In this document: positions 1 through 7,822 of the stretch, piece by piece
How the letters are laid out: each line of letters starts with the position of its first letter
Position numbering within the stretch: the stretch's first letter is position 1
NCBI GenBank assembly: GCA_023388175.1
Contig: JAEWGT010000005.1
Coordinates: 310,001 to 374,000, forward strand
Source of the DNA: Pseudomonadota bacterium
GTDB lineage: Bacteria > Pseudomonadota > Alphaproteobacteria > Rhizobiales > Devosiaceae
Length of the DNA: 64,000 nt
Direction: 5' to 3'
Program-made: the position numbers and the translations under genes
Notes under the pieces: model-generated
Databases searched by the model: none
Told to the model about the DNA's origin: nothing
What the model saw: only the letters and a program-made list of their open reading frames with translations

Positions 1-1
1 C

Positions 2-439
2 ATCGAGGACACGATGAATGTCATGGTGCGCTACGCCAACAAGGCGGTGATGACCTATTCGCTCTACGCCTATGCACCATGGGAAGGCTTCAACGTCGCC
101 ATCAACGGCACCGGCGGCCGCCTCGAACTCACGGTCCACGAAAATTCCTACATCAATGCCGGTGCGGGTTCGGAAACCGAGGGCTCTGCCAAGGGCGTCA
201 AGCTCTATCACTTCCCCCTGCATGGTGAGCCGCGCGTCGTTCCCATCGCCCATGCCGAAGGCGGCCATGGTGGCGGCGACAAGATCATGCTGGAGGAAAT
301 CTTCGGCAATGCCACGCCGCGCCCCGGCTATGGCGCCAATCACCGCGACGGCGCCCTCTCCATCCTCACCGGCATCGCTGCCAACAAGAGTTTCGAGACC
401 GGCCTGCCGGTGGATGTGAAAGGCCTCGTGCGGCTATAG
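2..439 (+). CDS. Gfo/Idh/MocA-family oxidoreductase, C-terminal part
   Basis: Only the C-terminal 145 residues or so are present; the frame is already open at the left edge and ends with TAG. The segment carries the end of the alpha/beta sheet domain typical of Gfo/Idh/MocA NAD(P)-dependent oxidoreductases, with the substrate-side stretch MVRYANKAVMTYSLYAY and a tail that reads as bromodomain-like dehydrogenases of sugar or inositol type (GDGALSILTGIAANKS-like ending, here HRDGALSILTGIAANKS). The family interconverts sugar or polyol hydroxyl and keto groups. The N-terminal Rossmann fold lies outside the window, so cofactor and substrate cannot be judged. A palindromic repeat follows directly. 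Confidence 0.75.
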   Translation: MEDTMNVMVRYANKAVMTYSLYAYAPWEGFNVAINGTGGRLELTVHENSYINAGAGSETEGSAKGVKLYHFPLHGEPRVVPIAHAEGGHGGGDKIMLEEIFGNATPRPGYGANHRDGALSILTGIAANKSFETGLPVDVKGLVRL

Positions 440-483
440 GACCCATACGTCCCGAGCGTCAGTCGAGCCTGGATCACCCAGCC

Positions 484-565
484 ATCGTCACCACCGGGCT
501 TGTCCCGGTGGTCCATGGGATGTCGTAAGATCGTCTGGATTGCCGGGACAAGCCCGGCAATGACG
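484..565. repeat. Intergenic palindromic repeat, family A, head-to-head pair
   Basis: Two copies of a roughly 30-base unit face each other. The left copy has CACCGGG-CTTGT-CCCGGTG and ends GTCCAT. The right copy is the reverse complement of a variant with TTGCCGGG at the arm. Each unit is itself a hairpin. Related units occur near 10.3, 29.6, 35.3 and 53.0 kb, always between genes. The layout resembles REP/BIME-type elements. Confidence 0.8.
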
Positions 566-600
566 TCTGGGAGTGGAAGAGCAGAGCGTAAGCGCCGCCC

Positions 601-996
601 CTACTCCGCCCCCGGCACCGTCTCATATTGCGGCGCGCCATCGCTGATCTCGTAATAGTCGCCCTTGTCGCCAACGAAGATATGCTTGGCGATCCGCACC
701 CCGGTCGGGCCGTCGAACGAGCCCAGATGCAACCCGATCCAGTCGGCCTTGGGCGGGTCGAAAAACATCGGCGACCCACAGGTGGCGCAAAAGCCGCGCC
801 GCACGTTTTCCGATGAAAAATACCAGCTCAGATGCTCGGACCCGAAGATCTCCAGCGCCGACTTGTCGACGTCGATCCCCATTTCATGGGCGCCCGAGCT
901 CTTGCGGCACTTGCTGCAATGGCACGCCGAACCCTCCGGCAGCGGCCCGTTCACGACGAACGACACCGCCCCGCAGAGGCACGAGCCCTTGTGCAT
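601..996 (-). CDS. GFA-family (glutathione-dependent formaldehyde-activating-like) zinc protein
   Basis: The 131-residue protein has the full cysteine set of the GFA / Mss4-like fold: CLCG near residue 6, CHCSKCRKSSG near residue 26, and CATCGSPMF near residue 70. These cysteines bind zinc in the family, whose founding member speeds the reaction of formaldehyde with glutathione. Many members have no proven substrate, so only the fold is firm. Length is normal for the family. The start is ATG, and the gene ends in front of the family A repeat. The gene behind it on the same strand is a secreted protein 8 bases away, so the two may share a transcript. Confidence 0.85.
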   Translation of the reverse strand: MHKGSCLCGAVSFVVNGPLPEGSACHCSKCRKSSGAHEMGIDVDKSALEIFGSEHLSWYFSSENVRRGFCATCGSPMFFDPPKADWIGLHLGSFDGPTGVRIAKHIFVGDKGDYYEISDGAPQYETVPGAE

Positions 997-1004
997 TGCC
1001 CCGC

Positions 1005-1535
1005 CTACCGGCTGAACGGCACCGAGGCCGTCATGACTTCACCCGAATTGTTGAATTCGACCTCGAAATCCACCGTAATGCTGTCATTGCCGACCAGAAG
1101 GATACGCGCCCCGATCCGCACATCACCGCCGGCCCGGTCCTTCTGCTGCTCGCGCAAATCGAAGCTGATCTGCTCGCCCCGCACCTGCCCCACGGCCAGA
1201 CCCGTATAGCCGGCATTGGTGCTCATGGCTGCTTCGAAGCGGCGTTGCGCGTCAATATAGGCAATGGTGCCGCTGATCGAGAGCGTCGCGTTTACCAGCG
1301 TGCAGCGCCCGGTATAGTTGATGCGGCCGAGATTGCCCTTGGACACGCCCAGCCGGCAACGGAAGGGCTCGTGCTTGTCGGTGCCCACCAGCGCGCTGTC
1401 GCCCCGCCAGTCCCCGATATAGGATTCAAGCAGCGCGATTTCTCCCTGCGCCAGCGCCGGCGCAACTGCCGTCATCTGCAAGGCCAGAAATGCGGCAAAC
1501 GCCCGCAACCAGATCTTCACGTTCAACTCCCTCAT
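1005..1535 (-). CDS. Secreted protein of unknown function
   Basis: I do not recognise a family. The ATG at 1535 is preferred over an upstream in-frame start because GAGGG precedes it and the protein then begins with a clear Sec signal peptide (positive n-region MRELNVK, hydrophobic stretch to about residue 22, AXA-type site ending PALAQ). The mature part, about 150 residues, is rich in beta-prone segments, with two cysteines (FRCRLG and GRCTLV) that could form a disulfide in the periplasm. It contains GDWRG near the start, as in several small periplasmic beta-barrel or lipocalin-like proteins. It ends 8 bases before the GFA gene and may lead a two-gene operon. Confidence 0.7.
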   Translation of the reverse strand: MRELNVKIWLRAFAAFLALQMTAVAPALAQGEIALLESYIGDWRGDSALVGTDKHEPFRCRLGVSKGNLGRINYTGRCTLVNATLSISGTIAYIDAQRRFEAAMSTNAGYTGLAVGQVRGEQISFDLREQQKDRAGGDVRIGARILLVGNDSITVDFEVEFNNSGEVMTASVPFSR

Positions 1536-1883
1536 GCTCTGCCCTCGCCTCATCTGTGCCAGCACAAGCCCCGCCCGACTAGTGGAAATCTATTGCCGTT
1601 GACGGCTTTGTTACGAATTGACGGCACTGTTCGATAAAAATCTTTTGTATCGTGGAATATTATCGTCACCAAAAGGACTTATGCGGCCGAACCGCAAGCA
1701 GGAAAGCCCCTTTTCAGGGGGCAGCGATACGGCAACATGACAAGGCCCGCCGATTCGATTTCGTGTGATTGTGCGTGCGCCGGCCATGCCGCCCGGTTTC
1801 GGATCAAAGGCATGCACGAGCAGGATGCTGAAGCCCATCACGCGATCTGCGACGGGCTTTAGGGGACAGGGGGAACTATAGCG
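1536..1883. other. Intergenic region, 348 bases, no confident gene
   Basis: This separates the secreted protein gene from the ABC transporter pair and should hold promoters for both directions. The motif TTGACGGC occurs twice (about 1598 and 1618) and an AT-rich run follows at 1628-1665. A 19-codon frame with a good AAAGGA ribosome site runs from 1681 to 1740, but nothing else supports it as a gene. No riboswitch or known RNA is recognised. Confidence 0.5.
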
Positions 1884-2585
1884 ATGACATCAGTCGCCAT
1901 CATCGACGTGCGCAATGTCGACTACACGCTCGAAATTGCCGGCAGGCCGCTGAACATCCTGCGCAATGTCTCCCTGCGCGTCGCTCCCGCCGAAGTGGTC
2001 GCCATTGTCGGCCCCTCCGGCAGCGGCAAGACTTCGCTGCTCATGCTGCTGGCCGGGCTGGAAAAAGCCACTGGCGGCACGATTGAAGTCAAGGGTGAAG
2101 ACCTCGGCCGCATGAACGAGGACGACCTTGCCCGCTTCCGCCGCCATACGCTGGGCATCGTCTTCCAGAGCTTTCATCTCATTCCATCGCTGACCGCGCT
2201 CGACAATGTGGGCCTCGCGCTGGAAATTGCCGAACCCGACCTCACCATGGCCGAGGTGCGCGAAAAGGCTGCCGCCGCCCTTGCCGCAGTGGGCCTTGAT
2301 GGCCGGCTCCACCACCGGCCTTCCGCCATGTCCGGCGGCGAGCAGCAGCGCGTGGGCCTTGCCCGCGCCAGTGTCGCCAATCCACCGCTGCTGCTGGCTG
2401 ACGAGCCCACCGGCAATCTCGACCAGAAAACCGGGGCCGTGGTTGTCGATCTCATGTTCGATCTCGCCCGCCGCCAGAACACCGCGGTGGTGCTGATCAC
2501 CCACGATCCGCTGCTTGCTGCCAAGGCCGACCGCGTCTTCACCATGACCAATGGCGAACTGACCGAAACGCCGGTGGCGCGCTGA
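1884..2585 (+). CDS. ABC transporter ATP-binding protein, YbbA/LolD-like
   Basis: The 233-residue protein is a single nucleotide-binding domain of the MacB/LolD/YbbA class. Walker A is GPSGSGKT (residues 43-50), the ABC signature is SGGEQQ (about 150-155), Walker B is LLLADE followed by PTGNLD (about 169-180), and the switch histidine lies in LITHDPLLAAKADR. It will power the membrane protein encoded next: the stop and the next start overlap as TGATG. In Escherichia coli the YbbA/YbbP pair stands in this order. LolD is less likely because the partner is one large FtsX-type permease, not LolC/E. Substrate is unknown. Confidence 0.9.
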   Translation: MTSVAIIDVRNVDYTLEIAGRPLNILRNVSLRVAPAEVVAIVGPSGSGKTSLLMLLAGLEKATGGTIEVKGEDLGRMNEDDLARFRRHTLGIVFQSFHLIPSLTALDNVGLALEIAEPDLTMAEVREKAAAALAAVGLDGRLHHRPSAMSGGEQQRVGLARASVANPPLLLADEPTGNLDQKTGAVVVDLMFDLARRQNTAVVLITHDPLLAAKADRVFTMTNGELTETPVAR

Positions 2586-5131
2586 TGCCAAAGTTCTGGC
2601 CCGCCATCCGCATTGGCCTTCTCGACATGCGCGGCGATCTGCGCCGCTTTCTGCTCCTGGTGACCTGCCTTGCCGTCGGCACGGCGCTGATTGCCGGGGT
2701 CAATTCGGTGGGCGCCAGCTTCACCCGCGCCATTGAAAGCGGGGCTGCCGAGATCATGGGCGGCGACATCGAGCTCTCCCGCGCCGACCGTCTCGCCTCT
2801 GCCGAAGAAATCACCGCCATGCAGGCCCTTGGCCGCGTGGTCGCCACCATCGACACCAATCTGCGCGCCGAGAGCTTTGACGGCGAAGCCTTTGCCGATG
2901 TCAGTGCCGTTGGCCCCGGCTATCCCCTGTTCGGCAGGGTCTCGAGCCCGCACCTGCCCGCAGGCACCGACATTACCGCTTTTCTTGCCCGGCAGGACGA
3001 CCGGCCCGGCGCGCTGGTCGATCCCGTCATGCTCGATCAACTGGGCATCGGTGTCGGCGACACCTTTGGCCTGGGCGGCACCACCTTCTCCGTGCGCGGC
3101 ACGCTGAGCCAGTTGCCCGACGCCCCGGTGCGCGGCTTCCGGCTCGGCCTGCCGGTCCTCATCACCAGCGAAGGCTTCTCGGTCATCAGCGACCGCTCGT
3201 CGCCCTTGCCGGGTCTGGGCACATGGTATCGCTACAAGGTCGACCTCGAAGGGGCCGATCTCGACAGCGGCCTCGTCAACGCCACCGAAACCTTTGGCGA
3301 CAGCGGCTGGACCGTCCGCTCGGCCCGCGATGGGCTGGGGCAGATGGTGCGCTACTATGACCTCTTCATGCGCTTCCTGGTCATTGTCGGCCTCGGCTCC
3401 TTGCTCATCGGCGGCGTCTCCGTCTGGACGGGCATGCGCGCCTATATCGCCGAACGCTCCGGCATCATTGCCGTCATGCGCTCCATCGGCGCGGGCCGCG
3501 CCCGTGTCTTCATTCATTTTTTCGCTCAGGTTGCCGCGCTCGCGCTGGTCGGCGTCACCATCGGTCTTCTCGTCGGCGGCTCGGTTGCCTTCCTCATCAT
3601 GCCGTCCATCGGCGCAGCCGTCGGCATCCCGCTGACGCCCGCCATCCATGTTCAGCCCCTGCTGATCGCCGCTGGCACCGGGCTCATCACCGCCTTCACC
3701 TTCGCCTATCTGCCGTTGCAACAGGCGCAGGCCATCCGCCCCGTCCTGCTGTTCCGCTCCAAGGGCCTTGATGCGCCCCCGGTCGATTGGCGCGCCTTGC
3801 TCCTCACCTGGCAGATCACCCCGTTTGTTCTGGCTGTCTGCGCCTTCTTCCTGCTCGCCTGGCTGATGACCGGCGACGCCGCTCTGGTGGCTGGTTTCGG
3901 CCTGGCCGGCGCTTTGGCCGCCATCCTGTTCCGGCTGTTCATCCTCCTGGTCCAGGCCGGGCTTGCCCGCCTGCCGGAAGCCGGCCCCCGCATCATTCGC
4001 CATGCTGTGCGCAATATCGTCGCCGCCGGGCAGAATGCCGCCGCCATCGTCGTTTCGGCCGGCATGGCCCTCGCCATGCTGATCGTGGTGCTGGTCATGC
4101 AGGCCAATTTGCAGCAGGAATTTCTCGGCGCCTCGGCCTTCGACGCCCCCACCCTTGTCGGCTCGGACCTGTTCCCCGACGAAGTGGACGATCTCGAAAC
4201 CCTTGCCGCCGCTCCCAATGGCATAGCCCGCTTCGTCGCCACGCCAATGCTGCGCGGTTCATTGGTCGATGTGGCCGGAACACCGGCCCAGCAGTTGCGC
4301 ACCCGCGGCCCCGAAGCCACCTTCCTGCTCTCCGGCGACGTGCCATTGACCTTCCGCTCCGTGCTGCCCGCCTCGTCCCGCGTCACTGCGGGTCAATGGT
4401 GGCCTGCCGACTATGACGGCCCCGGCCTTGTCAGCCTGCATCAGAGCCTGCGCAACGGCCTCGGCGTCGATCTGGGCGACAGCCTCACCTTCTCGATTTT
4501 CGGCGAAGAGGTCACCGCCACCATTGCCAGCTTCCGCGATTACTCATGGCAGGGCGGCATCGACTTTCTCGCCACCTTCTCGCCCGGCGTGCTGGACGCC
4601 TATCCGACCACGCTCTTCGCCGCCGTGACCGCAACGCCGGGAGAGGAAGAAAGCGTCACCCGCCTCCTCGCCAGCGAATTGCCCGATATCCGCTTCGTCT
4701 CGGTGGGAGATACGCTCAAGCAGGTGACCGACGCCCTCAGCCAGCTCTCCTTCGCCTCGGCGCTGGTCGGCGGACTGGCCGTGGGCAATGGCCTGCTCGT
4801 GCTCATCGGCTCGCTGTCCACCGGTCGCCGCCAGCGCGAGGCCGATACCATCATCACCAAGGTGCTGGGCGCCACCCGCATCGAACTGATCACCACCGCC
4901 TTCCTGCAATATGGACTATTGGCCGTGCTTGCCACCATCCCCGCTGTAATCATCGGGCTCGGTGTCGGGCGCTTTGTCTCCATGCTGCTGCTCGAGGTGG
5001 AGTTCACCTACCGGCCCGAAGTGATCGCGCTGGTCCTGCTGACGGCCATCCTCATCACGGCCCTGCTCGGCGCCATGACCATCTTGCGCGCCGCCTCGTC
5101 ACGTCCGGCGCGACTTCTGCGTGACCTTTAG
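2585..5131 (+). CDS. FtsX-like ABC permease, YbbP-like
   Basis: The 848-residue inner-membrane protein has the duplicated FtsX/MacB permease design. There is one membrane helix near residues 20-40, a large periplasmic domain, a cluster of helices around 255-400, a second set around 400-500, another periplasmic domain, and three last helices near 715-845. The length and two-block topology match YbbP, which is about 800 residues in enteric bacteria. It starts inside the stop codon of the ATPase gene, so the two are translationally coupled. Such exporters often move lipophilic cargo or transmit force across the membrane. The cargo here is not visible from sequence. Confidence 0.88.
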   Translation: MPKFWPAIRIGLLDMRGDLRRFLLLVTCLAVGTALIAGVNSVGASFTRAIESGAAEIMGGDIELSRADRLASAEEITAMQALGRVVATIDTNLRAESFDGEAFADVSAVGPGYPLFGRVSSPHLPAGTDITAFLARQDDRPGALVDPVMLDQLGIGVGDTFGLGGTTFSVRGTLSQLPDAPVRGFRLGLPVLITSEGFSVISDRSSPLPGLGTWYRYKVDLEGADLDSGLVNATETFGDSGWTVRSARDGLGQMVRYYDLFMRFLVIVGLGSLLIGGVSVWTGMRAYIAERSGIIAVMRSIGAGRARVFIHFFAQVAALALVGVTIGLLVGGSVAFLIMPSIGAAVGIPLTPAIHVQPLLIAAGTGLITAFTFAYLPLQQAQAIRPVLLFRSKGLDAPPVDWRALLLTWQITPFVLAVCAFFLLAWLMTGDAALVAGFGLAGALAAILFRLFILLVQAGLARLPEAGPRIIRHAVRNIVAAGQNAAAIVVSAGMALAMLIVVLVMQANLQQEFLGASAFDAPTLVGSDLFPDEVDDLETLAAAPNGIARFVATPMLRGSLVDVAGTPAQQLRTRGPEATFLLSGDVPLTFRSVLPASSRVTAGQWWPADYDGPGLVSLHQSLRNGLGVDLGDSLTFSIFGEEVTATIASFRDYSWQGGIDFLATFSPGVLDAYPTTLFAAVTATPGEEESVTRLLASELPDIRFVSVGDTLKQVTDALSQLSFASALVGGLAVGNGLLVLIGSLSTGRRQREADTIITKVLGATRIELITTAFLQYGLLAVLATIPAVIIGLGVGRFVSMLLLEVEFTYRPEVIALVLLTAILITALLGAMTILRAASSRPARLLRDL

Positions 5132-5273
5132 CCGCTTTGGTCACAATCAGCGGGAACAGTCTGTCAGCCAATTCCCGAATCGGTCAGGCTTTGTGCTAGC
5201 AACGGCAAATGACTAAACGTGCCATGCGTTCGCCTGCCCGCTCGGGATCGGAACGCGTCCCGCTGGAGTAGCA

Positions 5274-6797
5274 ATGCAGGTCGCCATCGATATGGGAGAA
5301 AGCCGGGGAACCGGCGCCGCCCACATGGACCTTGAGGAATTGCTGGCCACGCGCCTTCTGGTGCAAGGCAATTCCGGGTCCGGAAAGTCCCACCTTCTGC
5401 GCCGCCTGCTGGAGCAGTCCGCCCCCTGGGTGCAGCAATGCGTGATCGACCCTGAAGGCGATTTCGTAACGCTTTCAGATCGTTACGGACATCTCGTGGT
5501 CGATGCCACCCGTACCGAGGCCGAGCTCACCCGCATCGCCGCCCGCGTCCGGCAACATCGCGTCTCGGTCGTGCTCAATCTCGAAGGCCTCGACGCCGAA
5601 CAGCAGATGCGCGCCGCCGCCGCCTTTCTTGGCGGCATGTTCGATGCCGACCGCGACTTCTGGTATCCCGTCCTCGTCGTGGTCGACGAAGCCCAGCTCT
5701 TTGCCCCCGCCGCCGCCGGCGAAGTGTCTGACGAAGCGCGTAAATTGTCCCTTGGCGCCATGACCAATCTCATGTGCCGTGGCCGCAAGCGTGGCCTGGC
5801 CGGCGTCATCGCCACCCAACGCCTCGCCAAGCTCGCCAAGAACGTCGCCGCCGAAGCCAGTAACTTCCTGATGGGGCGCACTTTTCTCGACATCGACATG
5901 GCCCGCGCCGCCGATCTCCTCGGCATGGATCGCCGCCAGGCCGAACAGTTCCGCGATCTGGCGCGCGGCCATTTCGTCGCGCTCGGCCCCGCCGTGTCGC
6001 GCCGTCCGCTGCGCATCGTCATCGGCCCCGTCGAGACCTCGGCCCGCTCCACCAGTCCCAAGCTGACCCCCCTGCCCGAGACCCCGGCCGATGCCGCGGA
6101 CCTGATCTTCACGCAGGACCCTGAAGAGCTGGCCCGACCCATCGTGCGGCGGCCACCGCCTCCACCACCGCCTTCGACCAATGAACTGCTGGCGCAGGTC
6201 GCCGAGGCCCGCGCGAAGGCGCGCGCCGAGGCACCGGAGGAGCCCGTCTCCCTTTTCCCCGAAATCGATGAAGCCGAGCGCGAGGCCCAGATCAAGTCGG
6301 TCATGGCGGAGCTGCTCAGTGATCCCGATGCCGGCTTCCGCACCCACGCGGTGCTCTACCAGGATTTCCTCGTCCGCTGCCGCATCCGCCGCGTTCCGGG
6401 CGAGCCACCGGCCCTGCCTGCCTTCAAGCGGCTGCTTGCCGTTGCGCGCGTCGCCCCCGATGAGACAGTTGCCAGCTCCGATGGCTGGCAACAGGCACTC
6501 TCGCTGTCCGAAACCCTCACCGATGACGTACAGGGCGTTTTCCTCGTCATCGCGCAGGCTGCACTCACCGGCGCGCCCTGCCCTTCAGACGCTACGCTTG
6601 CCCGGCTTTATGGCACCCATTCATCCAGCCGGGCCAGGCGGCTCCTGACCTGGTTCGAGGAGCGCGGCCTCATCATCCTGCGCACCGATTTCCGTGGCCA
6701 GCGCATTGCCGCTTTCCCCGACCTCGGTGCGGAAACCGCCCCCGGCGATCCCAATGGTCCCGATGCGCTTGCCGATGAGCGTGGCGCGGCAGAGTAA
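5274..6797 (+). CDS. HerA-like P-loop ATPase (DUF87/DUF853 type)
   Basis: The 507-residue cytoplasmic protein has Walker A GNSGSGKS (residues 32-39), a Walker B ending in VVVDEAQ (near residue 140), and the sensor region CRGRKRGLAGVIATQRLAKL, as in HerA/FtsK-fold DNA translocases and bacterial DUF853 proteins. A proline- and alanine-rich linker near residues 285-330 leads to a C-terminal helical part that ends in a winged-helix-like segment (SSSRARRLLTWFEERGLI). GGAG precedes the ATG. The gene abuts the convergent epimerase gene with no gap. A role in DNA handling is likely by family, but the partner nuclease seen beside archaeal HerA is not present here. Confidence 0.8.
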   Translation: MQVAIDMGESRGTGAAHMDLEELLATRLLVQGNSGSGKSHLLRRLLEQSAPWVQQCVIDPEGDFVTLSDRYGHLVVDATRTEAELTRIAARVRQHRVSVVLNLEGLDAEQQMRAAAAFLGGMFDADRDFWYPVLVVVDEAQLFAPAAAGEVSDEARKLSLGAMTNLMCRGRKRGLAGVIATQRLAKLAKNVAAEASNFLMGRTFLDIDMARAADLLGMDRRQAEQFRDLARGHFVALGPAVSRRPLRIVIGPVETSARSTSPKLTPLPETPADAADLIFTQDPEELARPIVRRPPPPPPPSTNELLAQVAEARAKARAEAPEEPVSLFPEIDEAEREAQIKSVMAELLSDPDAGFRTHAVLYQDFLVRCRIRRVPGEPPALPAFKRLLAVARVAPDETVASSDGWQQALSLSETLTDDVQGVFLVIAQAALTGAPCPSDATLARLYGTHSSSRARRLLTWFEERGLIILRTDFRGQRIAAFPDLGAETAPGDPNGPDALADERGAAE

Positions 6798-7664
6798 TCA
6801 GCCGCGCAGTTCGGCGGTAAAACCATAGCGCCCGGTCGCGCCCGGCCCCAGCAGTTCCGAATAGGGCCGTTCCGCAAGATCGTCCGAGCCCCCCACTTCC
6901 GCCGCCGTGCCATGCCAGGGCTCAAGGCAGATAAAGCCGGCACCCGGCTTGGTCCACAGTGCGAAATTGGGCAGGTTCTCCCAGGAGAATGCGACGCTGG
7001 GCCCGGATTCCGGACCATAGATCAGCCCGGCCCCGGCGCCTTCGCTGAAGATCAGCGCATCATGGCGGAACTGATCGTGATTGAGCTCCAGCCGCCCCTT
7101 TGCGAAAGGCGAGGCAAGCTGTTCCGGCTCGACCAGCCCGCCGCTGAGCCGTTGCAGCATCGGCTCGGCGCCACCACGCAGCGTCACCACATGCTGCTGC
7201 CCCGCTCCCCCCGGCAAGGGCCAGGAAAAGGCGGGATGAAAACCGATTCCATACGGCATGACGCCTTGGCCTATATTGGTGACCTCGGCCGTCACGGTCA
7301 CCGCCCGCCCAACAATGGCATGCGTGACATCGAGCCGGAAGTCGAAGGGATACATGGCCCGGCTCGCTTCCGAACTTTCCAGCCGATAGACGCAGCGGTC
7401 GGATTCTTCCACCACCAGCGCGAAATTGCTGCGCCGGGCAAAGCCGTGCTGGCTCATCTGATAGCGCGCACCATCGATCGTCACGCTGTCATTGGGCGCG
7501 CGGCCAACCATGGGAAACAGGATCGGCGACCGTCCGGTCCAGAAACTGGCATCGCCATGCCACATCCAGTGGCGGCCATCGCGGGTCTGGATCGATTGCA
7601 TCTCGGCGCCAAGCGCGGCCACATCGACCGTAATTTCGCCATTGCCGATGCGGGTGAGCTGCAT
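6798..7664 (-). CDS. Aldose 1-epimerase family protein
   Basis: The protein has 288 residues from the ATG at 7664, chosen because GGAGAG lies just upstream; a longer frame has no such site. Family marks are WHGDASFWTGRSPILFP near the N-terminus, the SQHGFARRSNF segment, the YGIGFHPAF motif with the catalytic-type histidine, and the acidic residue in CLEPWHG. It most resembles the LacX-like galactose-mutarotase subgroup. The role would be interconversion of alpha and beta sugar anomers in the cytoplasm. It stands alone between convergent and divergent neighbours, so the sugar cannot be inferred. Confidence 0.88.
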   Translation of the reverse strand: MQLTRIGNGEITVDVAALGAEMQSIQTRDGRHWMWHGDASFWTGRSPILFPMVGRAPNDSVTIDGARYQMSQHGFARRSNFALVVEESDRCVYRLESSEASRAMYPFDFRLDVTHAIVGRAVTVTAEVTNIGQGVMPYGIGFHPAFSWPLPGGAGQQHVVTLRGGAEPMLQRLSGGLVEPEQLASPFAKGRLELNHDQFRHDALIFSEGAGAGLIYGPESGPSVAFSWENLPNFALWTKPGAGFICLEPWHGTAAEVGGSDDLAERPYSELLGPGATGRYGFTAELRG

Positions 7665-7822
7665 GCGTCTCTCCAGGCCTTGAGTATCGTGAATTTTGAG
7701 CACCTTACGCCCACAAGCCCCGGCTGAGAACCGCCCAGTACGCCAGCGGTGAACAGGGTCTGAATACGCTGGCCCTGCCATCGGCCTTGCGGCCCACGCT
7801 CAGGACAGGCTATCGCCTTTGC

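Noticed and set aside
2174..4003. Open frame of about 600 codons on the minus strand
   Set aside because: It lies antisense to the YbbP-like permease, is glycine-, glutamine- and aspartate-rich in the way of GC-rich shadow frames, and has no recognisable domain.
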